NCBI GenBank assembly: GCA_030692365.1
Contig: JAUYCC010000079.1
Location: forward strand, 1 to 47,174
DNA length: 47,174 nt
Direction of reading: 5' to 3'
Source of the DNA: Pelolinea sp.
GTDB lineage: Bacteria > Chloroflexota > Anaerolineae > Anaerolineales > Anaerolineaceae
The translations under genes were made by a program, and so were the position numbers. Within the stretch, counting starts at the first letter, position 1; each line of letters begins with the position of its first letter. The notes under the pieces were generated by a model that searched no databases, was not told the origin of the DNA, and saw only the letters and a program-made list of their open reading frames with translations. This document shows, in pieces, positions 6,705 to 16,136 of this stretch.

Positions 6705-7739
6705 CTAATTAACAGGCAGGGGGTTGATGTAATTATCCTGCAGCAGATCCATGGTTTTTTGCGCGTAGTCCAGTTTCCCTTGGCTTAGCCAAACCAACCC
6801 GTCGCCAACAGTCACATACTGGTTATCGGTGATCTTCAGCGCAGCGTTCAGCACCTTCCCGCCCTTGCCGGCTAACAGGTCTTCCCAGATTTCCCGGATG
6901 GGCGTGATGCCGTCCGCGTAGATGGTGGCTACCCATTTCGGTTTACCTTCCGCCGGCGGGGTCTGGCTGCCGATCATGGCTACATCCAGAGAAGCCAGAT
7001 AGGTCAGCAATTCGGGTGATACAGCTTCTTTTGTTACATACAGCACATTTATTTTGTTTGCGTTGATTGCATCAAAACCTGCCTGCCATGTAGCGGCCGG
7101 GCTGGCTGCAGGCTGGGTGGAAATGACCGGATATTTGTTTAGAGGATAAATTACCGAAGCGCATAGTCCGCAGTAATAATTGACGCCATTCACAAACGCC
7201 AGGCTGGCAGCGGGGTTTTCCGCGGGCAGTAAAGCGCCGACGCGGAAATTGGGCGCCAGCAGCGCGGCCAGATATCCCGCCAAAAAAGCGGTGTGGTCTT
7301 CGCGCCTGCGGATAATGGTCACATTTGGTCCCGGGTTCCAATCCTGGTCGGTGATTGCCACAATCTGTGTCCCGGGCGCGCCCGCCGCCAGGCTGCCCAG
7401 ATTATCCGGCTGGTTAAGAAAAACCATCACCTTGATATCCGCGGTGATCTCGTTTGCTAGCACCTGCTCGCGTTTTTCAAACTCCAGCGTTGAAGATGCG
7501 GCTAATTCACGCAGGACAGTATCCGCGTCCTGGGTGATGACGGGATCCGAATCAGCCGGTGCCACCAGCATCACCCGGTCTGCTGCCGGAGTGGGGGAGG
7601 GCAGTGCGGTGGGCTGCGCTTCTGTCGGCGCGGGTTCAGCCTGAACGACGCGTTTGCCGCAGCCTGAAATAGCCATCAACGGAATAATTAAAGACAGTAA
7701 TAATAACTTTTTAATGAATCGCTGGTTTGTGCGTGGCAT
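6705..7739 (-). CDS. BMP-family-like substrate-binding lipoprotein
   Basis: A 344-residue lipoprotein with a signal peptide ending in the lipobox A-I-S-G-C (Cys27), followed by a Pro/Thr-rich spacer to about residue 52. The mature part resembles periplasmic-binding-protein type I folds of the BMP/Med group. 'EDHTAFLAGYLAALL', 'FRVGALLPAENPAASLAFVNG' and 'TWQAGFDAINANKINVLYV' match the conserved BMP segments for purine nucleoside or similar ligand binding. No ABC permease or ATPase genes are adjacent, so it may be an orphan receptor. The ligand cannot be inferred. It is transcribed alone and divergently from the phosphohexomutase gene. Confidence 0.75.
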   Translation of the reverse strand: MPRTNQRFIKKLLLLSLIIPLMAISGCGKRVVQAEPAPTEAQPTALPSPTPAADRVMLVAPADSDPVITQDADTVLRELAASSTLEFEKREQVLANEITADIKVMVFLNQPDNLGSLAAGAPGTQIVAITDQDWNPGPNVTIIRRREDHTAFLAGYLAALLAPNFRVGALLPAENPAASLAFVNGVNYYCGLCASVIYPLNKYPVISTQPAASPAATWQAGFDAINANKINVLYVTKEAVSPELLTYLASLDVAMIGSQTPPAEGKPKWVATIYADGITPIREIWEDLLAGKGGKVLNAALKITDNQYVTVGDGLVWLSQGKLDYAQKTMDLLQDNYINPLPVN

Positions 7740-7840
7740 AGGCGTTATTTTACTCTAATGCGCCGCATGGGTTATAATTGTGCCCATGACCGCGCCTGAA
7801 CCCAGGGCTGCTTTTTTTTCCCAGAATACTGAATTTTACC

Positions 7841-7869
7841 AAAACCCTGTAATGCTTTCAACGGGTTTT
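7841..7869 (+). terminator. Possible leader hairpin before the phosphohexomutase gene
   Basis: AAAACCC (7841-7847) and GGGTTTT (7863-7869) can pair around a 15-nt loop. They are followed by ATTTTGT, about 30 bases before the ATG at 7904. A TATAAT box lies at 7773-7778. It could act as a leader terminator, but the stem is short and this is tentative. Confidence 0.3.
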
Positions 7870-7903
7870 ATTTTGTCTATCTCAAATCGCAAGGAGTTTC
7901 CTC

Positions 7904-9364
7904 ATGCCCATTAATTTTGGCACCGATGGCTGGCGAGCTGTCATTTCAGATACTTTCACTTTCCACAACCTACGCATGATCACCCAGGCCATCGCTGATG
8001 CAGTTAAATCTGAAGGCTGGCTGAACGGGATAAAAATTGAACCTGCGCCGGATCCCAAGAAAATGGTGGTGGGGTTTGACACGCGCTTTTTATCTGACCG
8101 CTATGCTCGCGAGGCTGCCCGTGTGCTGGCCGCCAACGGCTTTAAGGTGTTCTTAACCCAGGCAGACGCACCCACGCCGGTGATCTCTTATGCTGTGAAA
8201 AACATGAACGCCATCGGCGGGATCATGATCACCGCATCGCACAACGCGCCGCGCTACAACGGCGTAAAGCTTAAGGCTGCTTATGGCGGTTCAGCGCTGC
8301 CTGAACTTTGCCGTAAGGTGGAAGTGTATTTGAACGACAATGAGGAACAGGGGCGCGGGCCCAACCTGATCGATTTCGACATCGCCCGCGAAAAAGAACT
8401 CATCACGCGCTTCAACCCTATCCCGATGTATTATGAGCACCTGCGCAAGCTGATCAATTTTGATATCATCGCCGAAAATCCCCAGTACATCGTGGTGGAT
8501 TCCATGTACGGCGCCGGGCGCGGCGTTATCCGCGGCGCGTTGGAGGGGACGGGCTGTGAGGTCTATGAGATTCGCAACGAACTCAACCCCGGTTTTGGCG
8601 GCGTGCACCCCGAACCCATTGCCCAGTATCTGAGCGCTCTTTCGGGCGCCATTTGCATGGGCAAGGGCAGCATCGGCCTGGCGACCGACGGCGACGCCGA
8701 CCGTATCGGCGCGATGGATGAACGCGGCGTTTTTGTGGACCCGCACAAAATCATGGCGCTTACCATCCGCTATCTCGCCGAAAAACGCGGCCTGAAAGGG
8801 TCAGTGGTGCGTACGGTCTCATCCTCGCGCATGATCGATCTACTGGCAAAACGCTACGGCTTAACGCTGCATGAAACGCCGGTCGGATTTAACCATATTG
8901 CCGAATACATGCTCAAAGAAGAAGTATTGGTGGGCGGCGAAGAATCCGGCGGTATTTCCTTCCAGGGGCATATCCCTGAAGGCGACGGCGTAATCATGGG
9001 TTTGCTTCTGGTTGAAATGGTGGCTGAAGCCAAAGTACCTTTGTCTGAAATGGTAGCCAGCCTGCTGGCGGAATACGGACCCGCTTTTTACGCGCGCCGT
9101 GATCAGCGCCTGAGCCAGCCTGTAGCCAAAGCCAAGATGGTGGAAAAACTGATCAACGACGCTCCGGCCTCCATTGGCGGGGAGACAGTGCAGGAAGTCT
9201 CCACATTGGACGGCGTGAAATATATTCTGGCGGATAACTCCTGGCTGCTCATCCGGCCGTCAGGTACGGAACCAGTTCTTCGGGTTTACGCGGAAGGAAG
9301 GTCGGAAGAGATGATGCAGGCCTTGCTGGCCTACGGCGAATCCGTGGCCAATGCGGCGAAATAA
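7904..9364 (+). CDS. Phosphoglucomutase/phosphomannomutase family protein
   Basis: Interconverts sugar 1- and 6-phosphates, supplying sugar-1-phosphates for nucleotide-sugar synthesis. At 486 residues it has all four domains of the alpha-D-phosphohexomutase family. The phosphoserine loop is 'TASHNAPRYNG' (Ser112). The Mg2+ loop is DGDADR at 262-267. The sugar-specificity loop E-E-S-G-G is at 346-350. The phosphate-binding loop is 'RPSGTEPVLRVYAE' near the C-terminus. AAGGAG precedes the ATG. It probably feeds the glycan genes nearby. Preference for glucose, mannose or glucosamine cannot be decided from sequence. Confidence 0.95.
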   Translation: MPINFGTDGWRAVISDTFTFHNLRMITQAIADAVKSEGWLNGIKIEPAPDPKKMVVGFDTRFLSDRYAREAARVLAANGFKVFLTQADAPTPVISYAVKNMNAIGGIMITASHNAPRYNGVKLKAAYGGSALPELCRKVEVYLNDNEEQGRGPNLIDFDIAREKELITRFNPIPMYYEHLRKLINFDIIAENPQYIVVDSMYGAGRGVIRGALEGTGCEVYEIRNELNPGFGGVHPEPIAQYLSALSGAICMGKGSIGLATDGDADRIGAMDERGVFVDPHKIMALTIRYLAEKRGLKGSVVRTVSSSRMIDLLAKRYGLTLHETPVGFNHIAEYMLKEEVLVGGEESGGISFQGHIPEGDGVIMGLLLVEMVAEAKVPLSEMVASLLAEYGPAFYARRDQRLSQPVAKAKMVEKLINDAPASIGGETVQEVSTLDGVKYILADNSWLLIRPSGTEPVLRVYAEGRSEEMMQALLAYGESVANAAK

Positions 9365-9369
9365 TAGAG

Positions 9370-9398
9370 AAAATCCCCTGATAAATTCAGGGGATTTT
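9370..9398. terminator. Bidirectional terminator between convergent genes
   Basis: AAAATCCCCTGA and TCAGGGGATTTT form a perfect 12-bp stem with a TAAAT loop. T-runs occur on both strands. It separates the mutase gene from the convergent ADP-ribosylglycohydrolase gene, 5 bases beyond the former and 2 bases beyond the latter. Confidence 0.92.
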
Positions 9399-9400
9399 TC

Positions 9401-10171
9401 TTATCCTTCAAGCATCAGGTAAAACTTTTCGATGATCTTCCTGAATTCTTCCGGCAAACGCTTCATCGTTTCGGTAGCAATTTCCTCCGGGACTTGCCCG
9501 TAAAAGGCTTCAGCGATGGAGCCGGTGATGCAGCCCAATGTATCCGCGTCTCCGCCCAGTGACACTGCTTTGCGGACAGCATCTTCAAAATTTTCCGACT
9601 CCAGAAATGCGATGATGGCGGGCGGCACGCTGCCCTGGCAGGTGACATCAAACACATAGTCAGGGCGGATTTCATCCAGCATCCGGGAAAGGTCATAATG
9701 GAACCATTGTGTGATGTCGTTTTTAATTTCTTCCTTGGAACATCCCTGTCGCGCGAGGTAGATGGCAAAGGCGGTTGCCTGGGCGCCTTTGACGCCTTCC
9801 GGGTGGTTGTGGGTGACCTCGGCAAATTCGCGCGCGGCTTTTAAAACATCGACCTCATTATTGAAGAAGAACCCTATCGATGAAGTGCGCATGGCTGACC
9901 CGTTGCCCCAGGAGTTATAGGGTGCCAGAGATGATGAGTGCACCCATTCATAAAAAGTGCCCCCGTACCCGCGGTCGGGGTATCTGAGCGCGTACGCTTT
10001 CAGTGTTTTTGCGATATCCAGGTTATGGATCAGCGCGTCCGCAACCGCGACCGTCAGTACTGTATCATCTGTGAAAAAAGATTCTTTTGAAAAGAGCGGA
10101 AAGTCGTATTGCTTAAAATTGGCGAACTCATAGACCGAACCGATAATATCGCCTGTAATTGCCCCTAGCAT
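9401..10171 (-). CDS. ADP-ribosylglycohydrolase family protein
   Basis: Predicted to remove ADP-ribose from proteins or small molecules, as in the DraG/ARH family. It is all-helical with two Mg2+ ions. The 256-residue length fits. Metal-binding motifs are complete: 'FFTDDT' at 32-37 and 'GGDADT' at 206-211. The N-terminal 'AITGDIIGS' and the 'SWGNGSAMR' loop are also characteristic. It lies 16 bases downstream of a small membrane protein gene and is the last gene before the shared terminator. No ADP-ribosyltransferase is visible nearby, so its target is unknown. Confidence 0.92.
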   Translation of the reverse strand: MLGAITGDIIGSVYEFANFKQYDFPLFSKESFFTDDTVLTVAVADALIHNLDIAKTLKAYALRYPDRGYGGTFYEWVHSSSLAPYNSWGNGSAMRTSSIGFFFNNEVDVLKAAREFAEVTHNHPEGVKGAQATAFAIYLARQGCSKEEIKNDITQWFHYDLSRMLDEIRPDYVFDVTCQGSVPPAIIAFLESENFEDAVRKAVSLGGDADTLGCITGSIAEAFYGQVPEEIATETMKRLPEEFRKIIEKFYLMLEG

Positions 10172-10187
10172 GCTGCCCCCTTTTGGT

Positions 10188-10595
10188 TTATGGTACCGGA
10201 GTTACTGATAATTGAAATTCCGCGACACTGGTCAGCTGTACAGCAACGGTTGCCGTGCGGTCCAACATCGGGTCGGGTGTGGCTGTATCTGGTTGGGCTG
10301 TAGCCGCGGCTTCCGGTGAAGCGGTTACCGCTGGCTGTCCTTCAGTCTCTTCAGCTTCAACAATAGGCGCAGCGACGTTGGCTGTAGCCGTCTGCCTGGC
10401 GCTGATAATAGCTTGGGCTTCCAGGTCCAGCAGCTCCTGGCGGAAGAGGATAAAACCGTACACGCAAATAAACAACAGGGTGATAATAACCAGCAGGCGC
10501 AAAAAACAGCCGCGGCCGCGTTTTTTCTTTTTTACTTCCGCCTTGTCCCCGTCCAAAACTTCTTTGATGGTGTTATCTGCTTCCTGGTTGTTCAT
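10188..10595 (-). CDS. Hypothetical single-pass membrane protein
   Basis: A 135-residue protein that I do not recognise. The N-terminal 30 residues are charged, ending in a Lys/Arg stretch (KKKKRGRG). One membrane helix (about residues 31-53) follows, and then a Thr/Ala/Pro/Glu-rich tail. The positive-inside pattern puts the N-terminus in the cytosol and the tail outside. Such tails are common in exported proteins of this genome. It lies between a zinc-ribbon gene (33 bases upstream) and the ADP-ribosylglycohydrolase (16 bases downstream), so it is probably co-transcribed with both. Confidence 0.7.
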   Translation of the reverse strand: MNNQEADNTIKEVLDGDKAEVKKKKRGRGCFLRLLVIITLLFICVYGFILFRQELLDLEAQAIISARQTATANVAAPIVEAEETEGQPAVTASPEAAATAQPDTATPDPMLDRTATVAVQLTSVAEFQLSVTPVP

Positions 10596-10628
10596 TGTCC
10601 CTCACATTATTTCTGAGTTAATTAAGAC

Positions 10629-11156
10629 CTAGTTGCTTGTTGTGTTGAGCGGTGTAAATCCTTCCGGTAATTCATCATCCGTATGGTCAGATTCAACGTT
10701 CTCAGGTTCATCCTGTTTTTCCAATTTTTCTTCAGCGGGAGTCTCTTCCAATAAAGGCTGCCCTTCAGGGATGGTCGGCTTTGGGTCTGGTTCATCGTGC
10801 GACCTTACCGGCCGCTTGACCACTTCGGTGTGTTCTGTAGTTTTGTCTTTTTCTTGCGTCAATCCCGCGAACAATTTTTCCTGCTGCCATTGGTCCACTT
10901 CTTCAACCGGCGTATCCACTTTTTTTAATTCCCTGATACGCTTTAGCCAATCCGGAAGATCCTCTGCTGACTCTTCTTTGCCTGCAAATTTAGTTTTTGT
11001 GTTTTCAGCGGCTGAATTTTCCGCAGTAGAATCAGAGGTTTCTTCCCGCTGGTTATCCTCTCCGTCGCTTTTAACAAGAGGGATCTGGCAGTACCAGCAC
11101 TTTTCGGCCTCAGCCAGGTTCGGACGCCCGCATTCGGGACAGATAATCTCATCCAT
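10629..11156 (-). CDS. Hypothetical zinc-ribbon protein with acidic tail
   Basis: About 175 residues. The N-terminus carries a zinc ribbon, 'IICPECGRPNLAEAEKCWYC', whose two CxxC pairs could bind one zinc ion. The rest is very acidic, rich in Glu, Asp, Ser and Thr, and probably disordered, with a short 'LPDWLKRIRELKK' helix in the middle. This layout is seen in Chloroflexota proteins of unknown role. The start is uncertain: ATG 11156, or TTG 11165 with AAGGGTG closer to it. It heads the small gene group ending with the ADP-ribosylglycohydrolase. Confidence 0.7.
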   Translation of the reverse strand: MDEIICPECGRPNLAEAEKCWYCQIPLVKSDGEDNQREETSDSTAENSAAENTKTKFAGKEESAEDLPDWLKRIRELKKVDTPVEEVDQWQQEKLFAGLTQEKDKTTEHTEVVKRPVRSHDEPDPKPTIPEGQPLLEETPAEEKLEKQDEPENVESDHTDDELPEGFTPLNTTSN

Positions 11157-11233
11157 ACTTGTCAATCACACCCTTTTTTCAACAGGTTTTTCACAGTATA
11201 GCATAACTGCTCCCCGTTTTCTACCCGGTGCGA

Positions 11234-12340
11234 TTAACACCGGCTTTCAATGATCTTCTGAAAGAAGTCCAGCCGCTGCGTTTCTTTGACCCGGCTGTCA
11301 ATTCGGTTATTAACCATGTCGCGGGTCACCCGCTGACCGCGCGCCCGATAAACAAAATCATGGATGGCTTGCCCATGAGTTCTGATATTGTCTTCAGTGT
11401 TGGGAATTTGCAGAAACAGGCTGCTGTCCATGTCTGTAAAATCCGTATCCAGATATGGCAAGACGCAGGGGATACCACGCGCCGCGCAATCCCGGATTTT
11501 CAAGGTGGCCGCTTCCCGCATGCCTTTTATGTGCAGTGACAGTGTGCCAATCGCCGCGTCCGCGTCAGCCAATACGGCTTCATACGCCGTCCCTTCCAGA
11601 AAACCGTGCAGGTTAATATTATTAGGCAAATGGTTAACGCCGTCTATCTTATTAAGACCCACAAGATCGATCACCAGATCCGGAAAAGCATTTGCGAGTT
11701 CTACCAGCTTATCCACCCCGTGCCAGGCCATACCCGGAGTGCCGATGAAAACCAGATGGGGCGGCATATTGTTCGGCGCAGGATAAAAGGGAGTAGCCTG
11801 CAAATCAACGCTGTTGGTAACCACCACACCCGGCCTACGGTATTTTGAAAAATCCTGCAGATTCATCAATTCATGGGTTGCAAACACATGACCAGCCGCG
11901 CCGCCCAGGATGGACCCGCGGGTCAGGCGGTTATACAGGTTATGCGCGGTGCCGAGCAATTGGTGTTCCTGGACGTCGTGGGTGTTGATCTCAACCACCA
12001 CCGGCGCGATGCGGAACAGACGCTGAATGGGGTAAACATACATCGCCCAGCGCAGATAGATGACATCCGGATGGTAAGCTGCGACTGCATGAATCAGGTC
12101 CGCTGCTGCCTTGCCGCGGTTAATTTCGGTTTTAAAACCACCCAATCTGCCTATTCCAATCTCATAAATAAAGCGGCTGCCCTCCACCATCCTTTCCGGA
12201 TTTTCAAAGGGGTGCATGTGTGAAAAGAATTTCACCTCATGCCCGGCTTTCCGCCAGGCGGCTGTCTGCTGGGTGATCTTCTTGCCGATGCTGCTGGCGG
12301 CAGGTCGCGGCCAGTGTAGGGAGATATAGGCAATTCGCAT
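11234..12340 (-). CDS. Glycosyltransferase, GT4-like (GT-B fold)
   Basis: A 368-residue GT-B glycosyltransferase for surface-glycan assembly. The N-terminal Rossmann domain starts MRIAYISLHWPRPAASSIGK, with a glycine-containing acceptor loop. The C-terminal donor domain has 'PHLVFIGTPGMAWHGVDKL' and 'HGFLEGTAYEAVLADADAAIGTL'. The usual E-x7-E donor motif is not obvious: 'KGMREAATLKIRDCAARGIPC' occupies that place. The donor sugar is unknown. It starts 1 base after the stop of the upstream GT4 gene and is the last gene of the polysaccharide run. Confidence 0.82.
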   Translation of the reverse strand: MRIAYISLHWPRPAASSIGKKITQQTAAWRKAGHEVKFFSHMHPFENPERMVEGSRFIYEIGIGRLGGFKTEINRGKAAADLIHAVAAYHPDVIYLRWAMYVYPIQRLFRIAPVVVEINTHDVQEHQLLGTAHNLYNRLTRGSILGGAAGHVFATHELMNLQDFSKYRRPGVVVTNSVDLQATPFYPAPNNMPPHLVFIGTPGMAWHGVDKLVELANAFPDLVIDLVGLNKIDGVNHLPNNINLHGFLEGTAYEAVLADADAAIGTLSLHIKGMREAATLKIRDCAARGIPCVLPYLDTDFTDMDSSLFLQIPNTEDNIRTHGQAIHDFVYRARGQRVTRDMVNNRIDSRVKETQRLDFFQKIIESRC

Positions 12341-12341
12341 T

Positions 12342-13481
12342 TTATCCGATCTTCCCTTTTAGAACCTTTTGATAAAGGTCCTCATAGGCAGTTATGACGC
12401 GCTGCATATCAAATTGCGTGACCATTTCCCTGCTCTTTAACCTGCCGCTTTCAAGCAAGGCTTTATCGCCCAGTAATTTCTTTAATGCTTCACCATATCC
12501 GTTTAGATCGCCTGGCTTAACCAAAAACCCGTTTTCACCATTTTTAACGATGTCAGGAACGCTGCCGATATCACTGGCTACTAATGCGAGCCCCATTGCC
12601 AGGGCCTGAAGTCCGGCCATCGGCATAGCTTCGCGCAGGGAAGGCATCAGCAGGATGTCGCTTTTTTCCATCCAGGCGGCAACCTCGCCCGGTTCCACCC
12701 AGCCCGGTAGAATAAAGCGTTTCTCAAGGAGATTTTCTTTTATCAGCGCTTTGACCTCATCCATCTGAGGGCCGTCGCCCAGCATGACGCAATTCCAATC
12801 CAGGTGTACCAGATCCGCCAGAACCAGCGGGACTGCCAACGCGTTTTTTTCTGGAGAGAACCTGCCGATATAGATGATCGTGGGTGTTTTCCCCGGGGTA
12901 AATTTACCCGGTTTATATGCTTTTGGGTCAATCCCGTTGGGGATGACCTGGATATCCGCCGCATATTGCTTAAACGCCAGCTGCCGTGTCTGGCTGCTGA
13001 CCGCAGCGATCGCGCTCGCGCGCTTCCAAACTGGTTTGCTTAACGGCAGCACAAAGCGGAACCAACCGCCTGTTTTTTCGGGAGCGCCGCCCGGTACGTC
13101 ACCGCCGTGCGCGGTGATGACATAGGGCTTGCGGGTGAAAACCGAAAGCGCGAAGGCTGCTGCGCCGGCGGGCACCGCGAAGTGCGCGTGAATCAAGTCG
13201 GGCTGCCATTCGTGAATGACTTTTAAACCGCGCCAGAAGCTTTTCCAGACGAATAACGCCATTGCCTTGAAATCTGCCCGAAAGGACTGTGTCCTTCCTG
13301 AAAGCAGCCTTTCAATGACCAGGTTGTCCGATTCTTCTCTTTTGGGTAGGTTTTCCCACAACGCCGTAAGGAGGTGAATTTGATATCCACGGCTGGCCAG
13401 GCCCGCGCAAAGGTCCTGAACCACTTTCCCGCCGCCGCCGCCGATGGGCGGGTATTCATGGGAAATGACCAGGACTTTCAT
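12342..13481 (-). CDS. Glycosyltransferase family 4
   Basis: A 379-residue retaining GT-B enzyme. The N-terminal 'MKVLVISHEYPPIGGGGGKVV' is the classic GT4 start with a Gly-rich loop. 'DLIHAHFAVPAGAAAFAL' and 'YVITAHGGDVPG' continue the acceptor domain. The donor domain has 'TIIYIGRFSPEKNALAVPLVL', followed by 'LPSLREAMPMAGLQALAMGLALVAS', where E-A-M-P-M-A-G-L-Q-A is the E-x7-E region. It transfers a sugar from a nucleotide sugar to a lipid-linked glycan at the cytosolic face. It is packed between a GT2 gene (23 bases upstream) and another GT. Confidence 0.92.
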   Translation of the reverse strand: MKVLVISHEYPPIGGGGGKVVQDLCAGLASRGYQIHLLTALWENLPKREESDNLVIERLLSGRTQSFRADFKAMALFVWKSFWRGLKVIHEWQPDLIHAHFAVPAGAAAFALSVFTRKPYVITAHGGDVPGGAPEKTGGWFRFVLPLSKPVWKRASAIAAVSSQTRQLAFKQYAADIQVIPNGIDPKAYKPGKFTPGKTPTIIYIGRFSPEKNALAVPLVLADLVHLDWNCVMLGDGPQMDEVKALIKENLLEKRFILPGWVEPGEVAAWMEKSDILLMPSLREAMPMAGLQALAMGLALVASDIGSVPDIVKNGENGFLVKPGDLNGYGEALKKLLGDKALLESGRLKSREMVTQFDMQRVITAYEDLYQKVLKGKIG

Positions 13482-13504
13482 TGGATTTTGCGATCCACTA
13501 ATGA

Positions 13505-14551
13505 TTACGCTTTATCCGCGCTGATCACCTCGCGGATGGTGTAAATTGGTTTATCCTGGGATTCATGGTATGTGCGCGCCAGCAGTTCCGCGATCAGACC
13601 CATCAGGATGGATTGGAAGCCCATAATAGCTACCATCACCGCGATAATGAACAGGGGCGAAGTAAACGGGGAGATGGCATACACAATGCGGCGAATACCC
13701 AGGTAGATCAAAGAAATCACGCTAACCAGGATCAGGAAAATGCCGGCGCCGCCGAACAGGTAAATGGGTTTACTGGCAAAACTGGTTAGAAAATAGACCG
13801 TGAACAAGTCGAGAACCACCTTAATCGTCCGCTCCAGCCCGTACTTGGCTTTGCCAAATTTGCGCGGGTGGTGGTGGACTTTGACTTCGGTGATCTTTGC
13901 GCCGAATGAATTGGCATACGCTGGGATGAAGCGGTGCATTTCACCGTACAGCCTGAAACCGGTGAGCACCTCCCGGCGGTAGGCTTTCAGGGTGCAGCCG
14001 TAATCGTGCAGCTTCACGTGGGTGACCTTTGAGATCAGCCAGTTGGCGATCTGGGAGGGCAGCGTACGGGTGATGAAACTATCCTGGCGGTTATAGCGCC
14101 AGCCGCTGACCACGTCATAGCCTTCGTTGATCTTTTCGATCATCAAGGGGATATCGGCCGGGTCATTCTGCAGATCGGCGTCCAAAAGGACGATCACATC
14201 CCCGCTGGCGTGGTCAATACCGGCGGCGATGGCCGCGGTCTGACCAAAATTACGGCGCAAGACTACCGCGCTGGCTTTGGATAGATTGGCTTTCACGATC
14301 TCACGGATTTTCTCAAGGCTGCCGTCTTTGCTGCCGTCGTCTACCAGAATAAGTTCCCAATCCGCGTCCAGACCGGAAACAGATTTCTCGATGGCTCCGA
14401 ACAGCAATTGAAGGCTTTCCACCTCGTTATAAACCGGAACGATGATGGAAAGCTTAATGCGACCCACTTCTTTTCTTGTAATTTTTTTAGTAATCGCCGC
14501 GATTGGCGCGGCTTTGGTTTTGGTTAAGTTCAAATAGACCTCTCCTGCCAT
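13505..14551 (-). CDS. Glycosyltransferase family 2, polyprenyl-phosphate sugar synthase type
   Basis: A 348-residue GT-A enzyme with two C-terminal membrane helices (about 262-285 and 298-322), the architecture of GtrB/DPM1-like proteins. The GT2 core is intact: 'SIIVPVYNEVESL', 'LILVDDGSKDGSL' and the metal motif in 'VIVLLDADLQNDPADIP'. Such enzymes make polyprenyl-phosphate-linked glucose or mannose, used by membrane GT-C transferases. The neighbouring 512-residue membrane protein is a plausible user. The first ~30 residues (Lys/Thr/Ala-rich) precede the domain, so a start near residue 31 cannot be excluded. Confidence 0.92.
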   Translation of the reverse strand: MAGEVYLNLTKTKAAPIAAITKKITRKEVGRIKLSIIVPVYNEVESLQLLFGAIEKSVSGLDADWELILVDDGSKDGSLEKIREIVKANLSKASAVVLRRNFGQTAAIAAGIDHASGDVIVLLDADLQNDPADIPLMIEKINEGYDVVSGWRYNRQDSFITRTLPSQIANWLISKVTHVKLHDYGCTLKAYRREVLTGFRLYGEMHRFIPAYANSFGAKITEVKVHHHPRKFGKAKYGLERTIKVVLDLFTVYFLTSFASKPIYLFGGAGIFLILVSVISLIYLGIRRIVYAISPFTSPLFIIAVMVAIMGFQSILMGLIAELLARTYHESQDKPIYTIREVISADKA

Positions 14552-14594
14552 TTATAAGTATTATAAATGGCAGAATAAAAAATGTCACTTGGCT

Positions 14595-16133
14595 TTAAGT
14601 GGTTTTCTTTCGAATTTTATTGTAAATCAGGTCAAAGATCAGCCCGCCGAAGATGATTGCAGCGCCAATGATGCCGAGCAATCTGACCATCGGCCAGAAA
14701 TTCATACGCTTAAACAGGTCGTAATAGCGGCTCAGATACCATTGAATAAAGAAAGCGATATAAACCACTTCAAGCAGCAGCATGCGCCACAGCCAGGGCG
14801 AGCGGCGCCGCAGTGTTTCTACCCATGACCAGCCGGCCAGGAAAACCATCCAGACCAGAAAGAGCGAGCGGTAGCGGGGATTATCCCACTGGTCACCGCC
14901 GGCGCGCGCGGAGGAAACAAAGGTCCAAACCAGCGCCAGGATAAAGAAAAGCAGGAAAACCGTTTTATTTTCCCTGTGTTGGTTCTTCCATATCAGCAGG
15001 AACCCGGAGAACATAAGCGGGACGAGCAGATACCATCCCAAAGCTCGGAAAATGGATATCGCGCGGGTGATGGGAATACCCGGATAGACAATCGCGGCGG
15101 GCAACACAGGCTGCGCGGAGCCGTAACCGATGATGAAAGGTGCACGGTATTTTTCACCGATAAGCTCCACCTCCCACTGGATGCGGCCGGAGGAACTTTC
15201 CATCAGGTATAGATCCCACTTTGAGCTGTCCACCAGCCAGCCCCAACTCAGGAAGAGCCCAGCTGCGATCACCAGCACCAGGAGAAGGGTGGTGAGGGTT
15301 CGCCATTTTTTATCAACGTGTGGGAGGATGTTTTCCAGCCAGAACCATATGACCATCCCCAGCAGGATTGCTGCCGCGGCTTTCAGGGAAATAAAGACCA
15401 TGCCGGCCGCGCTCAGGCACAAAGCCAAAATTGAATTCTTTCGGCTGCTGCCCCATTCTGCCACACCCCAGAAGGTGATTGCCGAAAGCCCGATCAAGAT
15501 AGGCTCGCGCATCTGCGAAGCGCCCAGAATGACGCTTTCGGGATATAGCGCGTAAATCCAGGCGCTGGCGTTGGCTGCCTTCTCATCCCAGCGGCTGCTG
15601 ACCGCCTTCCACAGAAAAGGAAGGCCAAGAGAGGTGAAGAAGGATGTCAGGATCAGGATGAGCAGCGGGCGGTGAGCGTCGGGGCTGAGTGCGCGGTAAA
15701 CCGCCGCGCTTAACGACAAAAGCCCGCCGTACTGGTCTGTTCTGAATTCGTTCTGAAAGGCGCTTAACAGCGAATCGCCAGAACTGGCCAGCTGCCAGGC
15801 GTCTGTGTCGCGCGCGTAGCCATCCAGGTAAAGATATCCGTTATTGGGGGGCGCCTCGTCATAGCCGTAAACCGGCAGGGCAGCGAAAAGAATGATGCCA
15901 ATGACCAGGCGAATTGCAAAACTGACAGCGGTTGCCCAGCATGCCAGGCGGTTGATTTTCAGGCGCTCACAGGCGAATGCGAGGAAAAAAGCGCAAAGCG
16001 CGGTCAGGCCAAACGCGGTGATAAACCCGATGATGGGTTGAGGCCCAGGGTTGAGTATAGCGACCGCGATCCCGACAAGCACCGCGGGAAGGATTGAAAT
16101 CCACAGGTAATGCAGAGCTTTATTTTTCATCAC
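14595..16133 (-). CDS. Multi-pass membrane protein, GT39/GT-C-like glycosyltransferase
   Basis: A 512-residue integral membrane protein with about 10-12 hydrophobic helices and a large external loop after the second to third helices ('YGYDEAPPNNGYLYLDGYARD'). The layout is like GT-C transferases, which use polyprenyl-phosphate sugars outside the membrane. The 'DE' in that loop is where GT-C enzymes carry an acidic catalytic pair. No strong family signature is visible, so a polymerase or ligase role is possible. It lies between a GT2 and a GT4 gene, in the same operon. Confidence 0.75.
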   Translation of the reverse strand: MMKNKALHYLWISILPAVLVGIAVAILNPGPQPIIGFITAFGLTALCAFFLAFACERLKINRLACWATAVSFAIRLVIGIILFAALPVYGYDEAPPNNGYLYLDGYARDTDAWQLASSGDSLLSAFQNEFRTDQYGGLLSLSAAVYRALSPDAHRPLLILILTSFFTSLGLPFLWKAVSSRWDEKAANASAWIYALYPESVILGASQMREPILIGLSAITFWGVAEWGSSRKNSILALCLSAAGMVFISLKAAAAILLGMVIWFWLENILPHVDKKWRTLTTLLLVLVIAAGLFLSWGWLVDSSKWDLYLMESSSGRIQWEVELIGEKYRAPFIIGYGSAQPVLPAAIVYPGIPITRAISIFRALGWYLLVPLMFSGFLLIWKNQHRENKTVFLLFFILALVWTFVSSARAGGDQWDNPRYRSLFLVWMVFLAGWSWVETLRRRSPWLWRMLLLEVVYIAFFIQWYLSRYYDLFKRMNFWPMVRLLGIIGAAIIFGGLIFDLIYNKIRKKTT

Positions 16134-16136
16134 GGA

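Noticed and set aside
10633-11253. 206-residue Ser-rich plus-strand ORF
   Set aside because: It is antisense to the zinc-ribbon gene. Its Ser/Gly richness is the complement of the acidic codons there.
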